From contig NC_084886.1 in assembly GCF_958979055.1 (NCBI RefSeq), positions 43,016,654 to 43,080,653 of the forward strand: DNA of 64,000 nucleotides, given 5' to 3'. Origin of the DNA: Alnus glutinosa (lineage: Eukaryota > Streptophyta > Magnoliopsida > Fagales > Betulaceae). Of the stretch, positions 23,616 through 34,083 are shown in pieces. A program made the position numbers and the translations under genes. Below the pieces are notes generated by a model that worked only from the letters and a program-made list of their open reading frames with translations, was not told the DNA's origin and did no database searches. Each line of letters begins with the position of its first letter. Within the stretch, counting starts at the first letter, position 1.

Positions 23616-24345
23616 TCTATCTATATATATATATAAGTAAATCAATCTCAAAGAAAGCACAAAGGGTGAGGTCTTGGGTACAAGTCCCACCAGGTACATG
23701 TGTAACTTACCAATAAAAAAAAGGCGTAGCGGTAAGGGGGGGGAGAACCCAAGTGCACATGAAGCATACAAGAGAGACCCCCAAATAGGGAGAAGAAGAA
23801 GAACACAAGTCTAGAAATTCAGTAAAAAAACCTTATGCTTTTTTTAATGAAATCTTCGTACTTATGAAAAAAGAAAAAGAAAAAGAAATTCAGTAAAAAA
23901 TGAGGACAACGAGGACTATTGTACACCGCCGACCAAGCATAACAAGATTTGAATGTATCTGATTTTAACACTAGTATCTCACAAACTTCAAAGCTCATTC
24001 CGTTCTGCTTTCTCCAAATGCACCACATTAAGCATAGATGAGCCATCCTCCAAAGCTTCTAAAATGAAACTTCCCAACTGGCCTTTCTAGCTAACCAACA
24101 ACTCTACCACCCTTCTAGGCATGACCCACTCTACACCAAAAAGATTGAAGATCGCCGACAATTCTCTAGCCACTTCACAGTGGAGAAGATGATCTATGGT
24201 CTCCCCTCTATTCTTACACATGCAACACTAATCCACCACTATAACATTCATATTCTTCAGGTTATCCAATGTTAAAATCTTCCATGACGCCGCCGTCCAC
24301 ACAAAGAAGCACACTTGAAGGAATGTTATTTTTGTGAGAAATATT
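23616..24345 (-). mobile_element. LINE fragment (zf-RVT end), minus strand
   Basis: Reading the minus strand from 24330 gives phrases such as WKILTLDNLKNMNVIVVD, then [18 protein letters not shown], a zf-RVT zinc-binding tail of an L1-type ORF2 of a different lineage from the 42-kb LINE. The 3' end near 23700-23800 has the cttgtatgcttcatgtgcac-type words common at LINE ends. It is 5'-truncated, has several frame breaks, and is inserted in intron sequence of uL14m copy 2. Confidence 0.65.
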
Positions 24346-25591
24346 TATGACCAATCCTATTCTTGTTATTTTTCCTTTTTCCTTTTTATTTTTACGTCTT
24401 CACCTAGACGGTAGCTAGTCAGTGCAATGCTGTATCTAGATGTTTGCTCTTTCTCCCCACCCTTTCTCTTCCAATAAAGGTTTGCTTATTAAATTCACTC
24501 GTCCAGAGGCCAATAGCATCATGCTATGCCTTGAAAGGAAGAATTGCTTGTATTAAGGTACCTGATAATATTTCTTTGTTTGAACTTCTGGGTATTATGG
24601 AGAATCAACAATTATCGCTGTTTTTGGTTCTGGGTTGGATGTAGCCAAGTGGATTCGTGGGTTTTGAATACTTTCTAGATTTTATTTTTTTATTTTTTGT
24701 AGAGTTTTTGTACACTAGTTTGGATACTGAGAAAATGATCAGTAAAAATGAAATTGTAGTTAGGTTTACTGTTTTTTGTTGCTTTGGTTTCCAACAATTT
24801 GCCTAAAATCATATGTAATTGTTCTGCTAGGCTCACTTGTAGTTGTTTTTCTTGCCAAATAATTACAGATGTAGATTTATGAAATTCTTTTCTTAGCGTG
24901 TCTTTAAAATGAAAAGGTTTTTATAGTAGTCTGGACTCTAAATGGTGTGGAAAACTGAGTATTGGTGTTAAAGATAACTTGGAAGTTTCAAGGTTTATAC
25001 AGAGTCAACTGGCCACTGTAAATGATATTTGATTACTGATTAGTTGGATGGATAGTGTTGTTTGTTGCATCTAATTTATGAATAATTTTTTATTTTTTGT
25101 GTGTCCTTTCTGCTCCTATTGGATTTGGAAAAAAATGTAAAATTCAATCCAATTATTTTTCATCCACCATGTGAGTAGTATCTAAGATTAACCATGATGT
25201 CACACATTTCTATGTGGAGTTGTGAATCAACACATTTTTGTCTTGTGGACTCTACCTGGACCCAAAAGTTCCTTTTAATTGATTTCAAATTAAGAGGTGA
25301 AAAAAAAATCAAAATCAAGTGCTACTTATATTGCTTCCATTCAAGTTGGATGGGAAATTCGGTGTTGGGTCAGTAAAACTCTGCCCAACTTTCAACTCAT
25401 TATGAGTGCCAGTCCACTATTTTGGCATTTGGGGATGTAGAAGATTTGTCACCCAACTTTCAACTCATTATGGTTTAATCTCTGTTAGTTTTTATTGTAC
25501 TGGTTGAGGCTGTTGCATATAATTTTGAATGTTGTTCTTCTATATGGTCTCTGCATTATATAATGTTTTTTGTTCACTATGCTCTTACAAG
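24346..25591. other. Intergenic; last remnant of uL14m copy 2 and Pong 5' flank
   Basis: Positions 24500-24560 match 17905-17960 of copy 1. Beyond that no homology or gene is seen. The words acccaacttt and caactcattatg recur at 25384-25400 and 25451-25470, a short direct repeat. The stretch could hold promoter and leader of the following ORF. Confidence 0.4.
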
Positions 25592-26627
25592 ATGGATTCA
25601 CAAATGAGTGAAGGCTTCACTATGCTTTTACAAGAGGGGGAACAATGCTACAATGAAACTCCACCCCAAGCTAGAACGAGATCCACTACTAAGAAATCGC
25701 AACGGGGTAGAAACTTTTCTGTTGAAGAAGACATTCTACTAGTAAAGGCTTGGCTCAATACTGACGTTGATCTAATTCAAGGGAATGACAAAAAACCCAT
25801 GACATTTTGGGAAAGAATTTCAGTGAGCTACCATGAGCACAAGACAGAAACCATTGTTGAACGTTCTATGCACTCTTTATCAAATCGGTGGTCAATTATC
25901 CAACTTGGCACCAACAAATTCTGTGAGTACTTAGCACAAGTTGAGTCGAAGAATCCAAGTGGTGGTAGTGAGCATGACAAGGTATAAATGGATTGTTACA
26001 AGTAGTTTAAATGAACAATTAATTAGTTTCAAGATTCTAATTATTTTCAATCTGGAATTTATTTATTTTTTGCTTCAGATTTACGAGGCCAAGGCTATGT
26101 ATAGACAATTCCAAAAGATCACATTTCAATTTGAACACTGTTGGAACGTGTTGAGGAAGGTGCCAAAATGGGACTCACATATGGTTCAAATGAAATTGAG
26201 AAGGAAATTAATTCGTTCAAGTTCTCCTTCTACTCCAGAGGCGATAAATTCAGGGGAAGACAACGATGTTGAAAATGCGCTTGTAGACTTCGAGAGACCA
26301 CTAGGCAAGAAGACCTCAAAAGAGAGAGTGAGAAAACGAAAGAGCAAAGATTGTCCTACGTTGAATATTATGGAGGTTTTGAGTAAATTAAAGGAAGAGA
26401 AGAAGAGATCATATAAGGAGAGAAATAAACAGATTTATATGGCAAAGAAAGAGATTATTCGTATTGAAAAACAAAAGCTTGAGATTGAACAAAGAAAAGA
26501 GGAAAGAGAACAAAGGAAAGAGGAATGGGAAATTATGATGATGGATACAAGCAGCTTGTCTCCAATGCAGCAAGAATATATTCAGTCACGCCAAATGGAA
26601 ATCCTTGAGAAGCGTAGGACAAAATAG
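25592..26627 (+). CDS. Myb/SANT-like ORF1 of a Pong-type PIF/Harbinger element, 312 aa
   Basis: Two exons, 25592-25981 and 26079-26627, joined by a GT-AG intron (AAG|gtataa ... cttcag|ATT); the spliced frame is open for 313 codons. Residues 35-110 have the SANT/Myb-like plan (RGRNFSVEEDILLVKAWLN, then FWERISVSYHEH, then RSMHSLSNRWSII). The C-terminal half is a long charged helix (about 240-312, rich in K, E, R, Q) like the NAM-associated domain. Such proteins are often labelled 'glutathione S-transferase T3-like' by error. In Pong-type transposons ORF1 binds DNA and cooperates with a separate transposase, and a transposase remnant lies at 27740-27964. The protein looks intact, so it may be a fairly recent transposon copy or an adopted gene. 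I favour a transposon origin. Confidence 0.75.
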
Positions 26628-26639
26628 TCATTAGAAATT

Positions 26640-26859
26640 GGAATGTATTTATTTAAGTGAACTACTCATGTCATTTTGTATTGTGCAAGGATTTTGTTAT
26701 GCTTATTAAGTACTTTGTGTTTCTTTAGTATCCAGTGATGGTAAATATACTTTTCTGTGGCTCTATTCTAATTTACTCCTGATTGTGTATTGGTATTTGA
26801 CTATGGGAAAATGGTATGACAAGTTCTTTTTAAGGGGATGTTGTCCGTATTATGTTTGT
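26640..26859. other. 3' flank of the Myb/SANT-like ORF
   Basis: Short A/T-rich stretch with no gene. It contains several possible plant poly(A) signals but no exact AATAAA in a convincing place. Confidence 0.3.
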
Positions 26860-27600
26860 CACGTATGAGGGGTGCAAACAATCATTTTTTTGATGCATAA
26901 TTCATTGTTGATTAGGTCTTGATATCTTGTAGCGAAGCATTGATTTGTAATTAATTGTAATTCACTTCCCCGGAAACGGTGGCCAAGCAAGCCAAGAGTG
27001 CTTTGATAGACTTTCTCCAAGCACAAAATGGTGGGGTGGAGCGGATTGCCCAACCCGTTCTCCAACCTCCTATATGGCAAAAGCCTCCCCCCGGGAATCT
27101 TAAAACTCAACTGGGACGTGGCCATTGATCGAGCTCGAGGCATCACAAGAGTGGGACTAGTTGTGAGAGATTCAAATGGGCAGGTGGTGGTAGCATCTAC
27201 AAGGCATTTTCCAATTCTTGTGGAGGCGTCGATAGGAGAAGCCTTGGGTGCTTGGTGTGGAGTTGGTCTTAGTAGTGAGTGGGGGTTCCAAAACATGATT
27301 TTTGAGGGAGATTCTATGGAGGCAGTTTCAGCACTGTTAAAAACTGGGCCGGATTGGAGTTGCAAGGGAACTCTAATTGATGATATAAAAGCTTTATTCC
27401 TAGGTTCAATACTGCAGAGGTTAGACATGTTAAGCGAATGGCCAACACAGGTACGCATCTGTTAGCAAAATTTGCTTTGTCTTGTAATGATTCAATGGGC
27501 TGGAGGGAGATGTGCCCTCCCCCCATCTAGTCCGTTATTGTAGCAGAGCAAGTTTAGCTCTTTTCTTTCAATGAGATTCTAATTTGAGATAAAAAAAGAA
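26860..27600 (+). mobile_element. LINE 3' fragment (RNase H-like domain)
   Basis: The frame from 27028 reads GILKLNWDVAIDRARGITRVGLVVRDSNGQVV, then EALGAWCGVGLSSEWGF, then FEGDSMEAVSALL, the RVT_3 RNase H-like domain at the C-terminus of plant LINE ORF2. The aspartate of LNWDVA and the E and D of the later motifs are present. The frame shifts after about 27465, and an A-rich tail (aaaaaaagaaaaagaaaaa) ends the piece near 27605. It sits between the Pong ORF1 and the transposase remnant. Confidence 0.7.
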
Positions 27601-27739
27601 AAAGAAAAATTGATGGTGCCATAGGAAATTGAAAATTAATTGAAGACTAACATAAGTAGACATAGTGTTATCATACAAAATTTAAAATTTCAAGTTCTTA
27701 CCATCAACTATGTATTTGCCATAAATGCTCAATGAAGTC

Positions 27740-27964
27740 TCACTGGAGTTGAGAATGAATTTCTTTGACTCTAATGCGACGATGCTTTTGTATTAAATCC
27801 ACATGTATAGGTATATGCTCGTGTGACGGTGGTTCGAAGGGACTGCCATTGATTTGTTCATAAACCAAGTCATATGCTTTAAGGTATAAATCTCGCTCAT
27901 CTTCAACAATTACGTTATGCAAGGGACTGTGGTTTGAGGGGCTTCTCACATACTTAAATGACAT
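27740..27964 (-). pseudogene. PIF/Harbinger transposase C-terminal remnant
   Basis: The minus strand gives LHNVIVEDERDLYLKAYDLV, then EHIPIHVDLIQKHRRIRVKE, then IHSQLQ. This is the tail of ALP1/HARBI1-like transposases (LHNMIVEDER..., R.IRD.E.H.QLQ), after the last catalytic region. Only about 75 residues survive, and the DDE catalytic core is gone. It converges on the ORF1 at 25592-26627, and the two probably come from one Pong-type element. The bases upstream (27965 on) show no more transposase. Confidence 0.6.
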
Positions 27965-28017
27965 ATGTCACGTTTAGAAGCTAGTTTGTAAGAATTTCTT
28001 ATTATTTTTTAAGAGTT

Positions 28018-28175
28018 ATGCTATTTAGTGAACTGCTATATAAATGCGATGACGTGACTGTAAAAAATAGCCTTTGGATCAACTGAGACTTGTAAAAAAG
28101 AAAAATCAATGGTTCATTTTCATTGTCATGTTATCTCAGTTCTATGAAAGTTGTATATCAGCCTACTAAATAGCA
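28018..28175. mobile_element. MITE, about 158 bp
   Basis: The ends atgctatttagtgaactg and (rc) atgctatttagtaggctg form an imperfect inverted repeat that continues inward (ctatat...gacgtgac against its complement). A related copy is at about 58453-58656. No coding capacity. Confidence 0.6.
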
Positions 28176-28979
28176 TTTTTTATTTTTTAATAAGTAATAC
28201 TACATACCCAACTCTTATCCCACTTGGCAAATGTGGCAATGTCCATCAGCCATTGAATCAACCTTTATTAAAAAAGGGTAAAAAAAAATAAAATTCAAGG
28301 TCTGATAAGCACAGCCACGCCCACTCGGATGAGAGTTGAGTATTTAAAATTACTCTTTTTAATAGCATTAATAAGAAAGCTAATGCTTCTTACATGCTTA
28401 AAATACATATCTCACTTTTAGATATTGATTTGTAGAAAACTCTAAGAACTTAATTTGTAAGAAATTTCAATCAAATATATATATATATATATAAAAAAGG
28501 GTAGCTCTATATATTTTGGGGCCTAAGGTGATAATTTTAAATGAGATTTTTTTATATAAATATAAATATAATTTATTTTTTATTTAAAAATTATTTTTAT
28601 AGCTTTTGAAATTCAATATTATATTGTTAGTATCAAATCTATTTAATTTATTTTGAGTTTCAGTTAATTAGTTTATTCTTCTTCTTCTTCTTCTTCTTCT
28701 TCTTCTTCTTCTTCTTTTTAACAGTTTTTTATATATTCAAATGCATATTTCTGTTTTCTAGCAAACATTTATAACAAAAAAAAAAATTATTTGTAAATAA
28801 AAGAAACATCACAATGACTGAGACACATAACCAAAAAAAGCACAAAACAAAAGAGAAAGGGAACGTGTGGATGTGGACACGTCCTTTGGCTTTTGTCGCA
28901 TCACGTCACCTTTAGTTGAGGGTGTTTAGTGAAAAAAAAGAAAAAAAATTCTGACAAAAAAAAAATAATAATAATTATA
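28176..28979. other. Intergenic with CTT microsatellite
   Basis: No gene. A (CTT)n run lies at about 28677-28716, a (TA)n run at about 28474-28492, and several A/T-rich low-complexity tracts are present. Confidence 0.6.
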
Positions 28980-29478
28980 TTATTGGTCCATGTAATTGAC
29001 CTAAATTACAAACCACTTCCTATGATATCAATATGAATTCAAAGATACTTGTGATTGTCTTAATTTACGCATTGATTCCTAGAGTTAAATTCTAGCAAAT
29101 GGTTGGTCATGCCATCCCCAATTAATGGGGGTGGCCGAGCCACCCCCAGAGGTGGTCGGGTGGTGCGCGGCCACCCCAAGGATCTGGGGTAGCCGCGCGG
29201 CTACCCCGAAATGTATTTTCGGCAGCCACCCCTTTGCTTTTTTATTTTATTTTTAAATATATTTATATTTTTTTATTAATATGGACACGTATTGTCATCT
29301 TATTGGCGTTGACGTGGCATTTAACAGAATCTGTCAAAAATTTTAACGGAATTTGACTACAGGGATCGATTTGTAAATTAAGTCAACCACATGTATCTCT
29401 GAATTCATATTGATACCACATGGAGTGATTTGTAAGTTAGGTCAATTATAGGGACCAGTGGTGCAATTACCCCAAAGA
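28980..29478. mobile_element. Foldback element with GC-rich hairpin core, about 490 bp
   Basis: Left arm (28985-29103) and right arm (29330-29470) are imperfect inverted copies; both hold tgacctaaattacaaa-type words and tatcaatatgaattca. The core at 29113-29210 is strikingly G+C-rich, built from ggggtggccgagccacccc-like palindromes (ggggtagccgcgcggctacc is another). Similar palindromes occur at 57711-57812 and 59463-59600. The outer arms are related to the element at 22083-22285, which lacks the GC-rich core. Confidence 0.7.
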
Positions 29479-29634
29479 AAAACTCTGAGGCTAGGTAGGT
29501 GCGGTAGGTAAATTATACAAAAACCTAAGAAATCGCTTGGCAAAGCAGGGGGTTTTTAGCTTAAAAAAAAAAAAAAAAAACTAATGAGAGAGGTAGAAAA
29601 GCAAGACCTGCCCAGCCTTAGTTCTTTTTTATTA

Positions 29635-30709
29635 GAGCACTCCCATCAGTCTATGTATATCGGTTCCCTTCCTTATGTTTAGGGAAAATATCATAAAAAA
29701 AACACAAAAAACTAACCCCAGCAGATACCCTAAATTTGCATTTTTTTGTTCGGAAGCAACAGTGCTTCCCAACCCATTATTTTAATAATAAAAAAAAACG
29801 GCTCTTTCCTCTCTCTCCTCTCTCCTTCGCCCTTCCCACGTTCGAAAGATGGTTCTGCTGGAAACGATTTTCCAACACCACAACTAGATGACTGAGAAAC
29901 TTGTTGCTATTTTCCTTCACTTTCTCACCAAACAAACAAATAATCACCTTAATCACACACACAAAATTCACAAAATCCAACTACGAGAACAATCGGAAAA
30001 AAAAAAAAGAAAACCCAAATCCATGTCTTCCAAACAAAGCAATTAGAGTACAGATTCATTGGAGGAGAACTACCAAATCTTGTAGTCTTGTGGCAAGATC
30101 TTGTAGTCTTGTGGAACCACACCAATACACCATGTAGTCCGGCAATCCTTGTTGGAAAATTGGCTATGCTTAACCGGAAATCGCGTCTCCTCCGTCAACC
30201 CAAATTCAGTCACTGTTTTGCCGGCAATGACCCAACGGAGATCCACCGGAGATTCGGCGCCACTGCTCTCCCTTTCGGCTTATCGGGGCATCAAATGTCG
30301 AGGATGGTGTGGGGGTTCTGCTCGGACTTGAGGAGGGAGAGCGTGGATTGTGTTGCTTGGAGGTGAGAGGAGTGGTGGAATTTGGGGAGAGGATTGAGGA
30401 GACCGTGGAGAGGTGGCAGTGGAGGGTGAGGGAGGCGGAGGTGGAGGCGGAGGCGAGAGAGGAGGGATTTGGGGAAGGTTATGGAGAAGACGAGAGAGAG
30501 GAAGAGAGAAAAAAGAAAAGAAAAGAAAAATGAATAAAGAAAGAAAATAAGAAAGAGAAAAAATATAAAAATAAGATAAACAAAGAATATTTAATTAATA
30601 TATGAAAAATTAAGGGAATCTATTGTGGAGTATTTTTTTATAAGAAAGTGAAAAGAAGATTTGTTCCCTCAATATAGAGAAAATGGTTGAGAATCTGCTG
30701 GGACTGCTC
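29635..30709. mobile_element. PIF/Harbinger-like non-autonomous element, 1.08 kb, TTA TSD
   Basis: The ends GAGCACTCCCATCAG (29635) and (rc) GAGCAGTCCCAGCAG (30709) are inverted copies flanked by TTA at 29632-29634 and 30710-30712, a three-base TWA duplication typical of PIF/Harbinger. No transposase. The interior at 30080-30500 has open frames on both strands and a GA-rich end, but none matches a known protein, so it may be captured genomic sequence. A similar terminus (ttagagcatctccaacag) occurs at 62866. Confidence 0.75.
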
Positions 30710-30712
30710 TTA

Positions 30713-31945
30713 AGGGAAGTATCCTTGCACAACACACTCACATGAGATGAGATCCATGTGGTGGGTCCCTTTCACGTGGGTCTCACCCCATGGGAATGTG
30801 TTGTGTAAATATTATTTTCCTTCTATTAAACACCCTCAGGCTCAGATTCAGTGATGTGATGAGATAAAAGCCAAAGGAAACTAAGCCACACAGCTCGCCT
30901 TATCTCTTGGTGCAGTGCTGCTTTCAAGGTAAGTGTATATAGCACTTAAAAAAAAAAAAAAGACACAACTCGAAGCAGTGAAAGGAACATGTGGTTTATG
31001 ACTCATTTCTTTGTGCGGTGCACACCCAAAAAAGAAGAAGCAGATTTGGTAGGTTGACGGCCAAGCTGTGAGGGAGATCTAGAAGCCGAACGCGAGATCT
31101 GGTAGGCAGCGTAGGCTGATAGTCAAGTTGTGTGGTCCTAGCGGCGGTTTTGGGCCTCCTACCGCTTGATTGCCGAAGGATTGTAGAGCATTTTAAGGAG
31201 TGATTTTAATTTGGTACTTTTTGGAGAGAGATTGTTTAGAGAATAAGATTTTTGTATGAGTTTTCTTTTTAAAGTAAAATGTCTTCCTTGGCATGACGGT
31301 TAATTACTTGTTTTTATATGCCGGAGTTCTAGAACCTCCCGGTGTGATAATGGACTATTTTACTTATTTATTTTTTGGAGTTGTTGTGTTCTTAGGCAAC
31401 TGATTTTTTGTGAGAGAGAGGTAATGAACTGTGTTTTTTTTTTTTTTTTTGTAATTAATGTTGTGTTCTTAAACCCCTAACTATTTATTTTTAAATGGAA
31501 GTTTAAGAGTCTCCGTGTAGAGATAATGAATATTTTTTTTGTTAAAATCGTTGTAGATGCCTTAATTTTTTATTTATTTTTTCTTTCTACAAACTTATTT
31601 ATGAGGCCTTATTTTTTCTTTTGCGAAGATAGTTGCAGTCTTGCATAGGCCTTATTTATTTATTTTCCTTACAAACCTATCTTATGCTGCATTTTTCCAC
31701 TTGGGGGCCTAGGTGGTCCCCTAAATTGCTTAGTGGAAGAGCCGCCCTATATTTGTTAGACTGTTGACCAATTCAAATGAATAAAAATACCCAAAGGAAA
31801 ATGAATAAATATAAGGTGGATAAGGATAAGGTGGAGAATGCTTAGTCCAAAAAAGCAACAGATTGTGAGAATTCTATCACGTTTGTGTATATGGCTATAT
31901 GCCCCAAAATGAAAAGAGATTGAACTTGTACAGTGTATAAGTTCA
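30713..31945. other. Intergenic; upstream region of the next GNAT gene
   Basis: No other gene. A short imperfect palindrome lies at about 30728-30810 (ttgcacaacacactcacatg against its complement), perhaps a small MITE. A possible TATA-like tatatgg lies near 31888, about 55 bases before the ATG at 31946. Confidence 0.4.
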
Positions 31946-32482
31946 ATGGATTCCTCACAAATTTCCCTCCGTCCATTCAAGCTCTCTGACGTTGATGACT
32001 TCCTGAAATGGGCTGGCGATGATAGAGTAACGCGCTATCTTAGATGGAACACCATCACCTCTAGGGAAGAAGCGTTGACATTCCTTGAGAAGGTTGCCAT
32101 ACCCCACCCTTGGCGCCGATCAATATGTTTGGATGATCGCTCGGTTGGCTACATTTCAATCCGGCGAGAATCTGGCGATGACCAATGCAGAGCGCACATT
32201 GGCTATGCTCTGGCCACGGATTACTGGGGGCAAGGTATAGTCACAATAGCATTGAAGATGGCAGTGTCTAGGGTGTTCAAAGAATTCCCAGATTTGGTGA
32301 GGATTGAAGCTTTGGTAGAGGTAGAAAATAAGGGGTCTCAAAGGGTGCTGGAAAAGGTTGGGTTTCTAAGAGAAGGGTTGTTAAGGAAGTACGGGTTCTG
32401 TAAAGGAGAGATTAGAGACATGTTTATCTATAGCTTCCTTGTAACTGATATGAATGATGATGCTCATAAGCTATGCCCTTAA
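31946..32482 (+). CDS. GNAT-family N-acetyltransferase, 178 aa
   Basis: Single-exon Acetyltransf_3-type protein starting MDSSQISLRPFKLSDVDDF. It keeps the family landmarks: DDRVTRYLRW near residue 26, HPWRRSICLDDRSVG near 54, the strand AHIGYAL, the acetyl-CoA loop YWGQGIV near residue 95, and NKGSQRVLEKVGF near 130. The C-terminus (VTDMNDDAHKLCP) is longer and different from its paralogues. No targeting signal; substrate unknown. It is one of four related genes in 15 kb and by eye is closer to the one at 34084-34617 than to the pair at 20324 and 33617. Intact, so probably functional. Confidence 0.9.
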   Translation: MDSSQISLRPFKLSDVDDFLKWAGDDRVTRYLRWNTITSREEALTFLEKVAIPHPWRRSICLDDRSVGYISIRRESGDDQCRAHIGYALATDYWGQGIVTIALKMAVSRVFKEFPDLVRIEALVEVENKGSQRVLEKVGFLREGLLRKYGFCKGEIRDMFIYSFLVTDMNDDAHKLCP

Positions 32483-32586
32483 TCTTAATATGTTCCTTTA
32501 ATTTAGCTCCTTTTTTCCCCATTGGTTGAGTTTTTAATTAGTGGAACAACAATTTAATTGTTAAGAAGTTTAGACCATCCTGTACG

Positions 32587-32735
32587 TTATATTGAACCTG
32601 TAGAAGCCGCAATCGGCTCGAAATTGATGTCACAATATCCATTATCTTTGCAACCGTAATAAGCTGCAATAATCACTTCTATCATTCCGGAAACTAGACC
32701 ACGTTCCCACTCTGTCTCTGACAGAAAATCAGTGT
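32587..32735 (-). pseudogene. Short exon-like host gene fragment, unidentified
   Basis: The minus strand is open from about 32735 to a stop at 32587-32589 and reads TEWERGLVSGMIEVIIAA, then YYGCKDNGYCDINFEPIAAS. The composition looks like real protein and an AG acceptor (ttctgtcag) lies at its start, so it may be the last exon of a gene whose other exons are missing. I do not recognise the family, and no partner exon was found up to the next GNAT gene. Confidence 0.3.
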
Positions 32736-33050
32736 TCAAGATTAGTTCAATACCAACATAATATATAAACTATGGTTGGCCTAATAGTTTCTCTTAATTC
32801 GTTCTGTTCTAGTGTGATGCAGGATATTTCCTTACAGAGCTTTGCATCTTTTTGCAGGCATCATTTTTTCACAAGTAGGGCCCAGCGTTGGCAAGACAAA
32901 AGAACCCACAAATTAGGCACAAAAATTGGTATGATGATGACAACATCTGTTGAGCAAACGAGCAACTTGAATTGCTAGAGGGTGCCTTGAGATTTACAAA
33001 TCACAGACATAAACATAAGTGATAACAATAATTTAATTTTGCACAAATAT

Positions 33051-33617
33051 TCAGGTTTGGGGATCAGTAGAAAGAAGACTAAACATCACCATGTCTCTAG
33101 TTTTCCCCTTCAGAGTAATATACTTTCTCAGAACACCTTCTCTCTGGAACCCAGCCTTCTCCAGCACCCTTTGGGAGCCCACGTTTTCGACATCAACCAG
33201 AGCTTCAAGTCTCTCCAAGTGTGGCCACTCACTAAATATAGTATTAGCCACCAGTTTCACTGCCCTAGTTGCAATCCCTTTGCCCCAATACTTGGCGCCC
33301 AAGACATAGCCAAGCTCACCTCTGCACTTATCATTAATGCCCGAATTTTCGGCCACTGAAATGGCACCAATTGGCCGGTTGTCAAGGCAAATTGCCCTGA
33401 ACCATGGGTGGGGAATAACCTTGCTCTTGATAAAGTCTATGCCTTCTTCTTTCCTAGTGTAGGAATCCCATGAGCAAAAACGAGTCACTTTATCATCTGA
33501 AGCCCACACCATGAAATGGTCAATGTCAGAAAGATCCAGCGGCCGAAGAGTGATCTCAGTGAATCCATTGCCACCTAATTCTTTTCCGTCTGCTGATTTG
33601 CAAGAACTTCCTTCCAT
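33051..33617 (-). CDS. GNAT-family N-acetyltransferase, 188 aa
   Basis: Minus-strand single-exon paralogue of the gene at 20324-20884, opposite in orientation. It starts MEGSSCKSADGKELGGNGF and shares nearly every family landmark with it: ITLRPLDLSDIDHFMVWASD, HPWFRAICLDNRPIG, the acetyl-CoA loop YWGKGIA, and NVGSQRVLEKAGFQREGVL. One extra residue follows KEL and one lies in SGINDK. Similarity extends about 100 bases into the 5' flank and at least 80 into the 3' flank, so the duplication took the whole small gene. The open frame begins six bases further out at a GTG; the ATG at 33617 is the aligned start. Intact; substrate unknown. Confidence 0.92.
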   Translation of the reverse strand: MEGSSCKSADGKELGGNGFTEITLRPLDLSDIDHFMVWASDDKVTRFCSWDSYTRKEEGIDFIKSKVIPHPWFRAICLDNRPIGAISVAENSGINDKCRGELGYVLGAKYWGKGIATRAVKLVANTIFSEWPHLERLEALVDVENVGSQRVLEKAGFQREGVLRKYITLKGKTRDMVMFSLLSTDPQT

Positions 33618-33685
33618 TTGCACTTGTTGATTACAATTGTCGATCTAGAAATGGTCGGTATGAATTTGAGCCTTGCTGACAGGAC

Positions 33686-33695
33686 TATATATATA
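33686..33695 (-). promoter_or_regulatory. TATA box of the GNAT gene at 33051-33617
   Basis: The run tatatatata lies about 70 bases before the ATG on the minus strand, a usual TATA-to-start distance for a plant gene with a short leader. The paralogue at 20324 has only a weak acataaaagg at the equivalent place, so the two copies may differ in promoter strength. Confidence 0.55.
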
Positions 33696-34083
33696 AGAAA
33701 ACAAAGGGTGTTGGCCTTTAATCTAATAAAGAATCATGACCACAAGAAGTTGCCTGGAAATAAGGTATGCAATAAGAGATTTTGGATTGTTCAACCTTTC
33801 TAGGAGTCAATTCTGTATTACTTGGAGTGGTGAGCAAGTAGTGGCCATAGGCCTGGTCAATTATGGTATTCCTTACAGAGAACCTGGCCGGTCCAGTGAT
33901 GTAGATGTTGGTGGGGTACATTGAACTTGCGAGGTAGCAGACAAATCGGCCATTATCATTCCAAGCTGGGAAATTTGTCTTAAAATGGAGCGGAACGCAT
34001 AAATATATGATATTGGTAACAAAACAAAATAACCAACAGTCATAATATATCAAGTTATGAAGGCTGGAGAAGAACAGTTCAAT

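Noticed and set aside
30088-30533. Open frames of 60-92 codons on the plus strand
   Set aside because: They lie inside the Harbinger-like non-autonomous element and match no known protein by eye.
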